DNA from: Siphonodentalium dalli
Taxonomy: Eukaryota; Mollusca; Scaphopoda; Gadilida; Siphonodentaliidae
Assembly (NCBI GenBank): GCA_032622095.1
Contig: CP136066.1
Span: 194,484,816-194,548,815 of the forward strand
Direction of reading: 5' to 3'
Length of the DNA: 64,000 nucleotides
Of this stretch, positions 1-10,440 are shown piece after piece (within the stretch, counting starts at the first letter, position 1; every line of letters starts with the position of its first letter). A program made the position numbers and the translations under genes. The notes under the pieces are model-generated. The model was not told the origin of the DNA and ran no database searches. It saw nothing but the letters and a program-made list of their open reading frames with translations.

Positions 1-1824
1 TAAAACAACTTTTTTCGTCGATGGGACGGAAGCGAAATTGCAGAACGAAAATGTAAAGAAACACCAAATCATCCCATGCATTCACATTTCCCCGTCCCGC
101 GGCGATATTTTTACATAAAATTTTAGAATAACATCTTCTCGACATCATTGTAGCATTTTAATGACCATAATCAAGATTAAAACATGTTTTTTTTCGCTGA
201 TGGGACGGAAGCGAAATTGCAGAACAACCGTAGGAAATTGCAGAACGAAAATGTAAACAAACACCAAATCACCGGGATCACCCCATGCATTCACATTTCC
301 CCGTCCCGCGGCGATATTTTTACATAAAATGTTAGATTAACATCTTCTCGACATCATTGTAACATTTTAATGACCATAATCAAGATTAAAACATGTTTTT
401 TTTCGCTGATGGGACGGAACCTTTGGAAATTGCAGAACGGGATGGGACGGTATTAGATAGGATGGGACGGTATTAGAAAACGCAGAACAGCTAAGATAGA
501 CCCCTAAACTTGCTGTTTATCAATAATACAGCATGTAGCAGCGCCAAAATGGATCTGTGTGGTCATCAGTGCAGCATTTTATTGGTGATCCCATTTTATT
601 GACCATAATCAAGATTAAAACAACTTTTTTCGTCGATGGGACGGAAGCGAAATTGCAGAACGAAAATGTAAACAAACACCAAATCATCCCATGCATTCAC
701 ATTTCCCCGTCCCACGGCGATATTTTTACATAAAATGTTAGATTAACATCTTCTCGACATCATTGTAACATTTTAATGACCATAATCAAGATTAAAACAT
801 GTTTTTTTTCGCTGATGGGACGGAAGCGAAATTGCAGAACAACCGTAGGAAATTGCAGAACGAAAATGTAAACAAACACCAAATCACCCCATGCATTCAC
901 ATTTCCCCGTCCCGCTGCGATATTTTTACATAAAATGTTAAATTAACATCTTCTCGACATCATTGTAACATTTTAATGACCATAATCAAGATTAAAACAT
1001 GTTTTTTTTCGCTGATGGGACGGAACCTTTGGAAATTGCAGAACGGGATGGGACGGTATTATATAGGATGGGACGGTATTAGAAAACGCAGAACAGCTAA
1101 GATAGACCACTAAACTTGCTGTTTATCAATAATACAGCATGTAGCAGCACCAAAATGGCTCTGTGTGGTCATCAGTGTAGCATTTTATTGGTGATCCCAT
1201 TTTATTGACCATAATCAAGATTAAAACAACTTTTTTCGTCGATGGGACGGAAGCGAAATTGCAGAACGAAAATGTAAACAAACACCAAATCATCCCATGC
1301 ATTCACATTTCCCCGTCCCGCGGCGATAATTTTACATAAAATGTTAGATTAACATCTTCTCGACATCATTGTAGCATTTTAATGACCATAATCAAGATTA
1401 AAACATGTTTTTTTTCGCTGATGGGACGGAACCTTTGGAAATTGCAGAACGGGATGGGACGGTATTAGATAGGATGGGACGGTATTAGAAAACGCAGAAC
1501 AGCTAAGATAGACCCCTAAACTTGCTGTTTATCAATAATACAGCATGTAGCAGCACCAAAATGGCTCTGTGTGGTCATCAGTGCAGCATTTTATTGGTGA
1601 TCCCATTTTATTGACCATAATCAAGATTAAAACAACTTTTTTCGTCGATGGGACGGAAGCGAAATTGCAGAACGAAAATGTAAACAAACACCAAATCATC
1701 CCATGCATTCACATTTCCCCGTCCCGCGGCGCTATTTTTACATAAAATGTTAGATTAACATCTTCTCGACATCATTGTAGCATTTTAATGACCATAATCA
1801 AGATTAAAACATGTTTTGATTTTT
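1..1824. repeat. Higher-order satellite, units of about 606/406 bp built from ~200-bp subunits
   Basis: The block beginning AAGATTAAAACAAC recurs at 611, 1217 and 1623, and the first unit is cut by the window edge. This gives periods of about 606 and 406 bp; the shorter unit lacks one subunit. Each subunit of about 200 bp carries GATGGGACGGAAGCG, GCAGAACGAAAATG, a CCCATGCATTCACATTTCC block and a TTAACATCTTCTCGACATC block. A variant subunit has two tandem GGGATGGGACGGTATTA motifs. Copies look well over 90% alike by eye. No open frame of note is present. The array continues beyond the left edge, so its full length is unknown. Confidence 0.9.
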
Positions 1825-3240
1825 AATTCGAGCTTGGCGGTTCGGTGGTCGGTCACATAAACGTCGAAAATTCTCAGTATACAATGTTCAAAACCGCCAA
1901 GCTCGACTATGAGAGTCCTAAATGATAATCATTAAACGTGTTTTCAGATGCAAACTATGTGTAAATGGTGTTTAAGAAGAGAAATCGGCCAAAAATCGAC
2001 AAGAAATCGGCGTAAAAAAGCGAGGTTTTCATTCGGTTAACACACCCCCTATTAACCAGCCATCGGTCATCAAAATGTCCAAAATTCTTAATATAAAATA
2101 TTAAAAACCGCCAAGCTCGATTATATTTGTGAAGAATGATAATCATTTTACATGTTTTTACATGAAAACTAGCTGGGACGTGTTTTAGAAACGAGAAATC
2201 GACCGAAATTCAGCTTTATATTTTGATTTAAAATTCGAGCTTGGCGGTTCGGTGGTCGGTCATCTAAAAGTCAAAAATTCTTCGTATATAATGTTCAAAA
2301 ACGCCAAGCTCGAGTATATTTGTGAAGAATGATAATCATTTTATACGTTTTTACATAAAAACTAGCTGAAACGTGTTTTAGAAACGAGAAATCGGCGAAA
2401 ATTCAGCTTCATATTTTGATTTTTTATTCGAGCTTGGCGGTTCGGTGGTCGGTCATCTAAAAGTCAAAAATTCTTCGTATATAATGTTCAAAACCGCCAA
2501 GCTCGATTATATTTGTGAAGAAGGATAATCATTTTACATGTTTTTACATGAAAACTAGCTGGAACGTGTTTTAGAAACGAGAAATCGGCGAAAATTCGGC
2601 TTAATATTTTGATTTAAAATTCGAGCTTGGCGGTTCGGTGGTCGGTCATCAAAATGTCAAAAATTCTTTGTATATAATGTTCAAAACCGCCAAGCCCGAT
2701 TATATTTGTGAAGAATGATAATCATTTTACACGTTTTTACATAAAAACTAGATGGAAGGAACGTGTTTTAGAAACGAGAAATCGGCGAAAATTCAGCTTA
2801 ATATTTTGATTTTTTATTCGAGCTTGGCGGTTCGGTGGTCGGTCATCTAAAAGTCAAAAATTCTTCGCATATAATGTTCAAAACCGCCAAGCTCGACTAT
2901 GAGAGTGATAAATGATAACCATTTAACATGTTTCGAATAAAAAACTTAGTCCAACTGATGTTTAAAAAGAGAAATCGACCAAAAACCGACAATAAATCTG
3001 CGTAAAAAGACGATGTTTTGATTTTGTGACCACGCCCCCTATTAACCAACCAATCGGGGACATTACTGCCACTATTGTCGATTAATTTACGAAAATGGGC
3101 CATATAAGTAATTAACTGGTGCTATTCCCGCATAATTCACCCGAAAACAGCGTTTAAAAGGCTTTTTAAAAATTTGAAAACGCCAAGCTTGTCTTTTAGT
3201 CACCTGCCTTAAAAACTGCCAAGCTTGGCGCCAAGCTTGC
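1825..3240. repeat. Hairpin-bearing tandem repeat (~195 bp), CGAGCTTGGCGG family
   Basis: CGAGCTTGGCGGTTCGGTGG occurs at 1829, 2236, 2429, 2622 and 2819, a spacing near 195 bp with one unit degenerate. About 60 bp after each copy comes its inverse, AACCGCCAAGCTCGA, so every unit can fold into a hairpin of roughly 80 nt. The array ends in the perfect 18-bp palindrome AAGCTTGGCGCCAAGCTT at 3221-3238. Segments around 1955-2120 and 2930-3070 are diverged copies of an additional block carrying CCCCCTATTAACCA. The short frames seen here (for example WLVNRG on the minus strand) are repeat translations, not genes. Confidence 0.88.
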
Positions 3241-4085
3241 ATTTTAGCCACTCTCTTAACTTTTGCTCCGCAGATTTGCATGGAAATCCCCATTCAAAAT
3301 CCACCACGGCGGAAGACACACACCATTCGTTGCTCTTTCCATTTTTCGTCATCTTCCCGCTTACGAAAACTTCTTATTTGATCGCATTTTGCCAATTTAA
3401 GCTCAATATATCTCAGTCTTTTTCTAACGATATCCTGACAGTGAAACCATTCTTGACAGAACACAGGGATATCCCCAATCTATTTATAGCATATCAGGCT
3501 GTATCAGGGGAGATAAACCATGCATGCAGTTTATAGAAGCGTTAGGAACAGGCAGTACACAGCTGATTTCAACAACAACAACATGGTGGCGATTATTTTT
3601 TAGTCCCTTTAATGACTAACGTATGTTTATAAAATTTAGATAACAGATATTTACAAAGTAAATCTATTTATGTCAGGACGAACCAGTATCAATTCATTCT
3701 GTTGCAGGCCACACCGGGCCGTTCTTTTCGCTAGGTGTCGACAGAATGTAAACATCACATGGTATAAAAGACACAACGAAGTACCGTGTGCATAGTAAGT
3801 GAGGTGTGCATATTTAACCAATCACAGGGCGCGTTGCTTAACAGTGTTGGCTGTTAACCAATCTTATCACGCGTTAGAAAGCGCAGTTTGTAACTTAGCG
3901 TCAGGACGCTAATTATTATTCATCACTTCCAGGAATACACAATGCGGACAAAACAACAATCCAAAATAAATAATTATCTTTTTCCGTTTTTATATTCTTT
4001 CCGGCTAACTTATTATCTTTCTGCGAAGATCGTCACCCGGACAACTGAATCATATTTAATATTCACCGACTGTCATTTTATAAAG
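3241..4085. other. Leader region upstream of the retroelement; no gene recognised
   Basis: A 103-codon frame at 3225-3536 has no recognisable domain and begins inside the preceding repeat, so I do not call it. The stretch may hold the left terminal repeat of the retroelement that follows. I could not find a matching copy of it downstream of the RNase H gene. Confidence 0.4.
3763..3862 (+). promoter_or_regulatory. Possible promoter: TATAAAAG plus two CCAAT motifs
   Basis: TATAAAAG is at 3763-3770. CCAAT occurs at 3818-3822 and again at 3858-3862, each within TTAACCAATC. These lie 370-470 bp before the SGNH start codon. CCAAT boxes normally lie upstream of a TATA box, so their order here is unusual. 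The promoter could be internal to a retroelement leader, or the matches could be chance. Confidence 0.25.
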
Positions 4086-4228
4086 GTGAGTTTACCTACA
4101 GTTTCTGACTGTTTATAACTTAATATAAGAGTTTCGATTTGTGGTGTCTTGGAATTCGCGGAGGACTTTTGTCTCAGACTGTTTTCAAATTCAGCTTGCG
4201 TTCGTTTTTGTTTTCATTTCTGTTGAGA

Positions 4229-4903
4229 ATGCCGGTCAAAGTCTTGATTTTTGGGTCGAGTCATGTTTCACATTTTGTGAGGGAGTTATTCGATGGGGAT
4301 CGAGCGGCATCGCATCCATTTAAGCGGGATTGTCGTTTGCCTTTGCAGTTAGACAGTTCTAGCGTGGTGGTGGTGAAATGTTTTGGAGTATCAGGTTTTC
4401 GAATCAGCGACATCACGGAGGGAATTCGGGGGCGTATTCGAGGTTTTAAACCGGATGTCCTCCTTGTTATGTGTGGAGGAAATGATCTTTCTGATCAGTC
4501 ACCTGAACATGTGTTTCAATGTCTGCTTGGTCTGGTTTTACACTTGGAGGAAATTTTGGGCTCAAATTTGGTCCGCATCTTCGTGTTTGAGGTTCTTGAG
4601 CGCCCCCAGGTACGTCTGCCCGGTCCCGACATGATCAATACGAAGGACCCGGGAGCTGTGGCAGCTTTTAATGCCAAATTCATGGCACTTAATATTGCTC
4701 TCAGGAACCGCTTGAGTCGTAATTCTCGGTTGGCTTTTTATTGGCCATTGCGCCGCCTTGCTACCATGGCCAAAGACCTCTTGGAGGATGATGTTCACCT
4801 AAATGCGGCAGGCAACCAGCGTTTGCGTCGCAATGTCAAACAAGCCATTATTCAAGCACTTCGGGAATTTGAGTTGGCACCAGTGGGCAATACTGGTAAG
4901 TGA
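4229..4903 (+). CDS. SGNH/GDSL-type hydrolase domain protein of a DIRS/Ngaro-like retroelement
   Basis: This is a 224-residue frame from ATG 4229 (MPVKVLIFGSSH) to TGA 4901. The SGNH blocks are in order: GSSH at residues 9-12 with the presumed nucleophile Ser11, GGND at 83-86, and DDVHLN with Asp187 and His190 of the Asp-x-x-His pair. The three-block arrangement and length fit a minimal SGNH esterase-like domain. Such domains are known in the accessory frames of some Ngaro/DIRS and CR1 retroelements. The following gag and RT genes support a retroelement origin. The frame also runs upstream to 4139 without an ATG. A splice donor overlaps its last codons. The biological substrate of retroelement SGNH proteins is not settled. 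Confidence 0.82.
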   Translation: MPVKVLIFGSSHVSHFVRELFDGDRAASHPFKRDCRLPLQLDSSSVVVVKCFGVSGFRISDITEGIRGRIRGFKPDVLLVMCGGNDLSDQSPEHVFQCLLGLVLHLEEILGSNLVRIFVFEVLERPQVRLPGPDMINTKDPGAVAAFNAKFMALNIALRNRLSRNSRLAFYWPLRRLATMAKDLLEDDVHLNAAGNQRLRRNVKQAIIQALREFELAPVGNTGK

Positions 4904-5820
4904 ATGTTCACTCACAGGATGTTTTCCCCCACAATTTTATATCTGGGGTGCAGTCTCTCTATGTGTGAAGGCTGTAGGTTTTTTATAGGAATAATAGTGT
5001 CCGGTTGGAAGATTTATGGTGGTTAAGTTGCTCGTTCATCAACCTGCAGTGGTGTGGTGTTTCTGTATGTTGACAAGCCGTAAGGGTTCACTGTGTTTTA
5101 AGGCTCTTTGTTAGCATTAATTACCAATCTCATAGGCCTGTTTGCTAGTATTAATTACCGAACACATCTCTCCTGCCGCCGATCTCTGCTTTGCAGGGTT
5201 ATTTACTACATGTCTTGTTATCTGTCAGTGTGCTTGTGGGAGTTATTTATCATTGCTGTTCTGGTGCTTAGATTCCATGCCTCTATTATGCCTGGGTCAA
5301 ATTTCATGATCAGTGTTTCTCTAACTTGTAAACACCTCTCCTCTAGCACCACTGATCTCTGCTCTGCAGGGTTATTCATGTGGTGATATATCTCAGTGCA
5401 CTTTTAAATTATACATGTATGTATCAGTTTTAACTGATATGAGTAGTGTCACTGATCTCTGCAGTGCAGGGTTATCAATGAACTGTTATCTTTCAGTGTG
5501 CTTTTTGGGTTATGATTGTTAATATTGAATAATTTGCCATTTATTTGCTATTCATTAGAAGACCATAATTCTTAATATTGTACTTATCCCTGCCATGCAG
5601 AGTTTGTTCGGATGATATGAATAATATCCATGTTATACAGGGTTCCAATGAACTATTATCTTTCAGTGTAATGTTTGGATTAATTTGTTTAAACACATCA
5701 TAAGTACACAAATTAATTTAAGCAGATACCGTAGGATGTAGAGTGTAATATTTCTTATCCACTCGGGGAGCGGTGGCTCATCAGAACTCTGTTACTCGCT
5801 TCATTGTTGTTTGCTTTCAG
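4904..5820. repeat. Degenerate short repeats between SGNH and gag
   Basis: A block reading GATCTCTGC, then TGCAGGGTTAT, then a TATCTTTCAGTGTGCTTT-like stretch recurs from about 5181, 5354 and 5454. Weaker versions occur near 5591 and 5640. Spacing is irregular at 100-170 bp. Each copy carries CAG-ending tracts that resemble splice acceptors. There is no coding frame. This is probably the intronic or inter-gene part of the retroelement. Confidence 0.6.
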
Positions 5821-7012
5821 ATGCCAAAAGCTACAGCGAAACGTGACGATCGGGGCCCGCAATCCAGCATGACCACCCCTGCACGCAGATGACGAGGCCG
5901 GCCTTCAACGAGGGGCAGACGGGGTCGCAGTGCTAATGCAGCTGACACAATCGAGGATGGCCTAACGCATATGACATGTAATCAGAGTGGCAATCAGGCA
6001 AACCATACAATGACCTTAAACTCACGCAGGCAAACTCAGACACACGATTTAGTGTGCATTCCAGACATTCTTTCGCCAGCCCAAACAAAACAGGTGATTG
6101 TGGAGCGGCAGCAGAAGTTGTTCCAGATGCAGTCGATGCCAACAGCTGTTGACTTTGGTGGGGACATTATGCCCTCTCTGATATCCGCGGGTAGCCAGGG
6201 TCCTATAATGGAAGACACATCCAATGCGGGTCCCTCTTCTTTGACATGCTTGCCGTCTTTGGCCAATGGGGCTGGCCCCGCAAAGGTGGTGAATTCCGCA
6301 ATTACATTGGCAGCCCATGTTACACCAGCATTGAAAAGAAAACTATGGGCCGATGAATATGTGGAATTCTCCTCACTGCTTGACCTTGGCAGTTCTCAGA
6401 CACAATATATCATTTGATGTCAATCCGTCTGGGGAGGGCTCACCTCTAATTTGCGTTCCCAAACCGGTTCGCCAAATTAATGATATAGACCAGTGGCTCA
6501 CTGCATTTGAGATTTTTAAGGATATTTATCTCACAAAATATCCATCCACTTCTAAAGCTCTTAATCAATACCAGAGCTTCATTCGATCAATGGCCAGGGA
6601 CGGCGCCAATTGGGCTTGGTATGACAGGCAATTTCGGCTTTTCCGCCAGTCTGATGAGAATCTGACCTGGGATTCATTACATTCCATACTCTATACGAGA
6701 GCCAACAAACCTCGCCATATTCAGCCTCAGCAATCTCAGCGTGGCAACACTTTTCGACGCACCGCTCCAAATTCAACTGCTCCAAATTCAATGCCAACAC
6801 AACGACGTCGATTTCCTCACGAAACGTGTTTTAAATTTCATGGGTCAGGGTCCTGCGATGGATGTGAATTCCCACATAAATGTCTGGTTTGCGACAAGGA
6901 CCATTCCTTGCAAAAATGCCCCAGAAAGAATGAGTGGTTTCGGGGGAGCTTTCGGAGGAACAGTTCCTTTCGGACCCGAGGTGCCCCGAAACCATTCGGC
7001 TCTCGATCGTGA
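5821..7012 (+). pseudogene. Retroelement gag with C-rich nucleic-acid-binding motif (broken)
   Basis: It starts at ATG 5821, directly after a splice-acceptor-like CAG. An in-frame TGA at 5890-5892 interrupts a basic Arg/Gly-rich N-terminus. The frame then continues to about 6410, where a one-base shift moves the homology into the next frame, which runs to the stop at 7010. The second half has a helical region (INDIDQWLTAFEIF) followed by Cys/His clusters at 6827-6918: C-x8-C-x2-C-x3-H, then CLVCDKDHSLQKC (C-x2-C-x3-H-x4-C), as in DIRS/Ngaro gag proteins. An Arg/Ser/Phe-rich tail follows. It overlaps the RT frame. One nonsense codon and one frameshift make the copy defective. Confidence 0.75.
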
Positions 7013-8570
7013 GTCACTGAACAATGTTGTGATCCACTGCAACCCTGGCAATTTACATGCACTTCGATCTAATTGTACAGTAGTTACACCAATCAATGTT
7101 CCAGCACTAGCTTTTCTTCTTCAAGGCTATGATCAACAGCAAGTTAATTTCCTAGTCAATGGTTTCCGGCATGGTTTCAATTTAGAATGTCAAATGTCGG
7201 TCATGAATTTACATGTTAACAATCTTAAATCAGCTCTTGAGCTGCCACATATTGTTGAAAAGAAATTGAAGGCCGAGCTAGCTGCTAATCGTATAGCAGG
7301 CCCATTTCCTGCTCCTCCATTTGCATCATTTCACGTTTCACCACTTGGAGTGGTCCCAAAGAAAACACCAGGGGAGTATCGCATGATACACCACTTATCT
7401 TTTCCGGAGGGTTGTTCCGTTAACGATGGTATACCGCATGAACAATCAGTGGTTCACTACTCCTCCGTGCAGGATGCCATTACAATTATCAAACAAGCCG
7501 GGGTTAGGGCAGTGCTTTTGCGTATTGATGTACTTTCTGCCTTTCGTTTGGTGCCAGTCCGAATGGAGGATCATCATTTGCTGGGTTTTAAGTGGAATGA
7601 GCAATTTTACTATGATAAGTGCCTGCCAATGGGTTGCAGTCGGTCATGTCTTTTGTTCGAGAGCCTCAGCACTGCAATTGAGTGGATAGCCACCACAAAA
7701 CTTCACATACCACTGGTGCACTATCTTGATTATTTCTGTCTGATCCTTAGCAGCTATAAAGAATCCGATTTGGCATTACAATTATTTCTGGACATGTGTG
7801 ATATTTTAGGGGTTCCGATAGCACATGAGAAAACCCTGGGCCCAAGTACAACTTTGGAATTTTTCGGCATACAGTTGGATTCATGTCGCATGGAGGCTAC
7901 TTTGCCTTTGGACAAAATTAAGAAATGTCAAGCAGAAATTAGGCAACTTCTTACTATGGAGAAGGCTATACTCAAACAACTTCAATCAATCATCGGTACT
8001 CTGAGTTTTGCCTGCTCGGTGGTCGTTCCTGGTCGGGTGTTTCTGCGACGGCTTATTAACATATCGGTGAAGCTCAAGCACCCATCCCACCGGGCACGAC
8101 TGACGAGGGAGGTAAAGCTTGACTTGCAATTATGGCTCTCTTTTCTGCAGGGATATAATGGAAAAACTTTCTTTTTAGAGGAACAGTGGATTTCTGCAGA
8201 TAAAATTCACATGTACACAGATGCTGCCTCCACCCTTGGGTTTGTCGGTATTTGTGGCAAGTTTTGGTTTTATGGGGAATGGCCACCTGCAGCCAAGAGG
8301 CTTAACATTGCCATTTTGGAGCTTTATCCCATCTGGTTAGCCCTTAACATTTGGGGACATCGTTTAAAAAATCATAAGCTCATACTCCATTCGGATAATG
8401 CGGCAGTTGTGGCTATCATTAATTCTCAAACAACTACAGATTCTAGTCTTTTAAAACTTCTTCGTTTGCTTGTCTTAATTACACTCAAATTTAATATCGT
8501 TATTCGATGTCAGCATATCGCGGGTAAGGACAGTCGCTTATCGGATCTGCTCTCGAGGTTGCATGTATAG
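6840..8570 (+). CDS. Reverse transcriptase-RNase H of a DIRS/Ngaro-like retroelement; RT active site altered
   Basis: The open frame ends at TAG 8568. ATG 6840 is an arbitrary start: the frame is open further upstream and RT homology begins near 7030, so it may be reached by frameshifting from gag. RT landmarks are GEYRMIHHLSFPEG, motif A RIDVLSAFRLVPV, motif B LPMGCSRSCLLFE and motif C YLDYF at 7722-7736. Motif C is normally YLDD, so the second catalytic Asp is Tyr; a single G-to-T change would do this. RNase H follows: MYTDAAS, ILELYPIWLAL, LHSDNAAVVAIIN and AGKDSRLSDLLSR supply the Asp-Glu-Asp-Asp set. The order gag, RT-RH and the sequence style match tyrosine-recombinase retroelements. 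I found no recombinase downstream. Confidence 0.85.
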   Translation: MGQGPAMDVNSHINVWFATRTIPCKNAPERMSGFGGAFGGTVPFGPEVPRNHSALDRESLNNVVIHCNPGNLHALRSNCTVVTPINVPALAFLLQGYDQQQVNFLVNGFRHGFNLECQMSVMNLHVNNLKSALELPHIVEKKLKAELAANRIAGPFPAPPFASFHVSPLGVVPKKTPGEYRMIHHLSFPEGCSVNDGIPHEQSVVHYSSVQDAITIIKQAGVRAVLLRIDVLSAFRLVPVRMEDHHLLGFKWNEQFYYDKCLPMGCSRSCLLFESLSTAIEWIATTKLHIPLVHYLDYFCLILSSYKESDLALQLFLDMCDILGVPIAHEKTLGPSTTLEFFGIQLDSCRMEATLPLDKIKKCQAEIRQLLTMEKAILKQLQSIIGTLSFACSVVVPGRVFLRRLINISVKLKHPSHRARLTREVKLDLQLWLSFLQGYNGKTFFLEEQWISADKIHMYTDAASTLGFVGICGKFWFYGEWPPAAKRLNIAILELYPIWLALNIWGHRLKNHKLILHSDNAAVVAIINSQTTTDSSLLKLLRLLVLITLKFNIVIRCQHIAGKDSRLSDLLSRLHV

Positions 8571-8629
8571 ACGAGTTCAGACAGCAAGCGCCATGGGCAG
8601 TAGCCGAACTTCAAATGATGGTTTTATGA
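8570..8629 (+). pseudogene. Out-of-frame remnant of the segment after RNase H
   Basis: Immediately after the RNase H stop, a shifted frame reads DEFRQQAPWAVAELQ before ending at TGA 8627. In related elements the F-x-x-x-A-P-x-A type segment continues the polyprotein after the LSRL motif, as I recall the family. Its presence in another frame suggests that the stop at 8568 is an acquired frameshift. The rest, including any tyrosine recombinase, is missing. Confidence 0.4.
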
Positions 8630-9074
8630 GTAGCGGGTATTTACTCTCTATTTTATCCATTAATATCCATAACGATGTGATATTTACCATTTTTGTATTC
8701 CTTATTTCGATCTCGCACGCGCATGGCCGAATTTGCTTTACTGTTTTATATCCGTTTCCATTCCATGTGATCTTAACTATTTCCGTTTCATACCGCTCAG
8801 TGTTTTAATACTCACACGCAAATGGTTTGAGACGACTTCCAATTTGTCCCTCCCACTGATTTCTATATATTCTCACATCGGCAACCTGTTTTCTTTGCCA
8901 TAATTATATTTTAAAACTGTTAAAACTTTTATGCAGGTGGTCTTATATTTTATGTATTTATGTTGGATTGCTTGTGTGTACATATTTTATCGCAATTGTT
9001 GTGCCAGTATTATCTTTGTAAACCGTGTTAGAGCACAACTGTCGTTTTAGGGTTATATAAAATAAATTATGATT

Positions 9075-9102
9075 ATACTTCCATATTTTAATATGGAAGT
9101 AT
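9075..9102. repeat. Perfect 12-bp hairpin, TTTA loop
   Basis: ATACTTCCATAT at 9075-9086 is followed by TTTA and the exact complement ATATGGAAGTAT at 9091-9102. It lies about 500 bp after the RNase H stop and could mark the 3' end of the retroelement or a separate small insertion. The sequence TTTTAATATGGAAGTA recurs near 61056. Confidence 0.7.
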
Positions 9103-9654
9103 ATTGTTATTCAATTTTTTATTTTTCCCTATTATTATTTATACTTCTTAACACATTTTGTAACCCTTATATCTCAGAAAGTTAAAAAGATAAAACATTG
9201 AAATTTGGGAAATATATGCACGTACCTTGCCAAGCTACAACTGAACGAAACATTTAGGGTTATGTCCTAACTTGCTTTTCAGCGTTATGCTCCTTACAAT
9301 TTTTTTGTTGAAAAAGTTTGGCGCCAGATATTCTCCTACAACAAGCCAATCAGCTGAATTCGGTTTACGTAACAGTGTTAACTATCGAAAGGACACAAAT
9401 CGAGGAAATTTCACTATCATGTATCTATACGACGTACTAATGATACTCCTGAAAGATTTGTTTTAATCTGTTGAGAAATGTCCAAGTTATACCACATCCA
9501 AAAATGTATTCATAAATGTCTTGTGTAGAAAGCGGTATCATATGTTTATTGCATGCTCCGAATGGGAAGAGTGATTCTGACCGGATTGTACCATTTATAA
9601 GTTTTTGTCCATACCGCTACCGATCTATGACCGGGACAAAACAATGATCTATAT
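9103..9654. other. AT-rich stretch, no gene seen
   Basis: A 64-codon frame at 9272-9466 has no recognisable motif and is of the length expected by chance. I see no other feature. Confidence 0.4.
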
Positions 9655-10345
9655 TTAGCGCCGAATCGAACGGGCTAATTAATGAGCAAGTTTGATGCAG
9701 AAGCATGTACGCCGATGTCCTGTTGGTTAGCTTGCAAAGTTTGACAGCTATGCTATAAAAGCAACCTGCCCAACAGCTCGCTCGCTTCGGGTTGGTTCAG
9801 ACTTTTTCCAAATTCCAACGAAAATCGAAGGGGAAAATATTGTAAAAAAAATCAACCATCGAGATAAACAAATTGTTAGGAGTGGATTGGATAGATAGTA
9901 TCACAGCGCAACTTATTTTTGTCTCCTTGATTCACGCTAAAGCCGAAGGTTTACTCGTGGCGAGGCTTTATAATGTAAATAAGTATAGTTAAGTGCTGTA
10001 TCACTAACCTTTTTCCCCCGCCAAATTCAAACGGGCTAATGAAGGAGCGACGTAATGCAGGAGCAGGTACGCCGATATGATGTAGGTAATCTGCCAAAGT
10101 TTGATCGCTCTACTTATAAATCAACCTGCCCAAACGGAGAGCTCGCGTTCAGGTGTGTTCAAATTGGCAAATTCCACCGAAAACCAAAAGTGGAAAAATT
10201 CTCCAAAAAATCAAACATGGAGATCAAATTTTGTTGACGAATGGATGTGATAGGGGGTATCAACGCTCAACTTTAGTGCGATTTCATATGTTTTAGAGCA
10301 AACGGTTTACTCGTGGCGACGCTATATAGCGTAATCCGTAATATA
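9655..10345. repeat. Two tandem copies of a 361-bp repeat
   Basis: CGGGCTAAT occurs at 9671 and 10032, 361 bp apart. The flanking blocks (GTACGCCGAT, AAAGTTTGA, CAACCTGCCCAA, CTCCAAAAAATC-like, TTTACTCGTGGCGA) match in order, with perhaps 75-80% identity. Another copy lies at 12530-12850, so a tract of at least four units was probably interrupted. No protein is suggested. Confidence 0.75.
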
Positions 10346-10349
10346 TAGA

Positions 10350-10440
10350 GAGGAACACAGGCTACCATACACTGAAACAGCCTGCCATACACTTAATACA
10401 ACCTGCCATACACTGAACACAACCTACCATATACAATGTT
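10350..10440. repeat. Short minisatellite, CCTGCCATACACTGAA unit
   Basis: Four imperfect copies of a unit of about 20 bp containing CTGCCATACACT lie between 10360 and 10435, right at the end of the 361-bp repeat. Confidence 0.7.

Larger units (their letters stand above)
4086..5820 (+). other. Candidate spliceosomal intron signals in the retroelement transcript
   Basis: Two consensus-like donors are visible: AAAG|GTGAGT with GT at 4086-4087, before the SGNH gene, and ACTG|GTAAGT with GT at 4896-4897, in its last codons. A strong pyrimidine-rich acceptor, GCTTTCAG, ends at 5820. The base after it begins ATGCCAAAAGC, the gag start codon. Splicing 4085 to 5821 would give a gag-first message. Splicing 4895 to 5821 would not fuse SGNH in frame to gag: the junction frame stops after about eight codons. 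Introns are known in some DIRS-like elements. That these sites are used here is inference. Confidence 0.45.

Noticed and set aside
3225-3536. 103-codon plus-strand frame
   Set aside because: Begins inside a repeat, has no recognisable domain and no coding-like pattern.
4229-5892. In-frame splice fusion of SGNH to gag
   Set aside because: Joining 4895 to 5821 puts the downstream exon out of the gag frame and stops after about eight codons.
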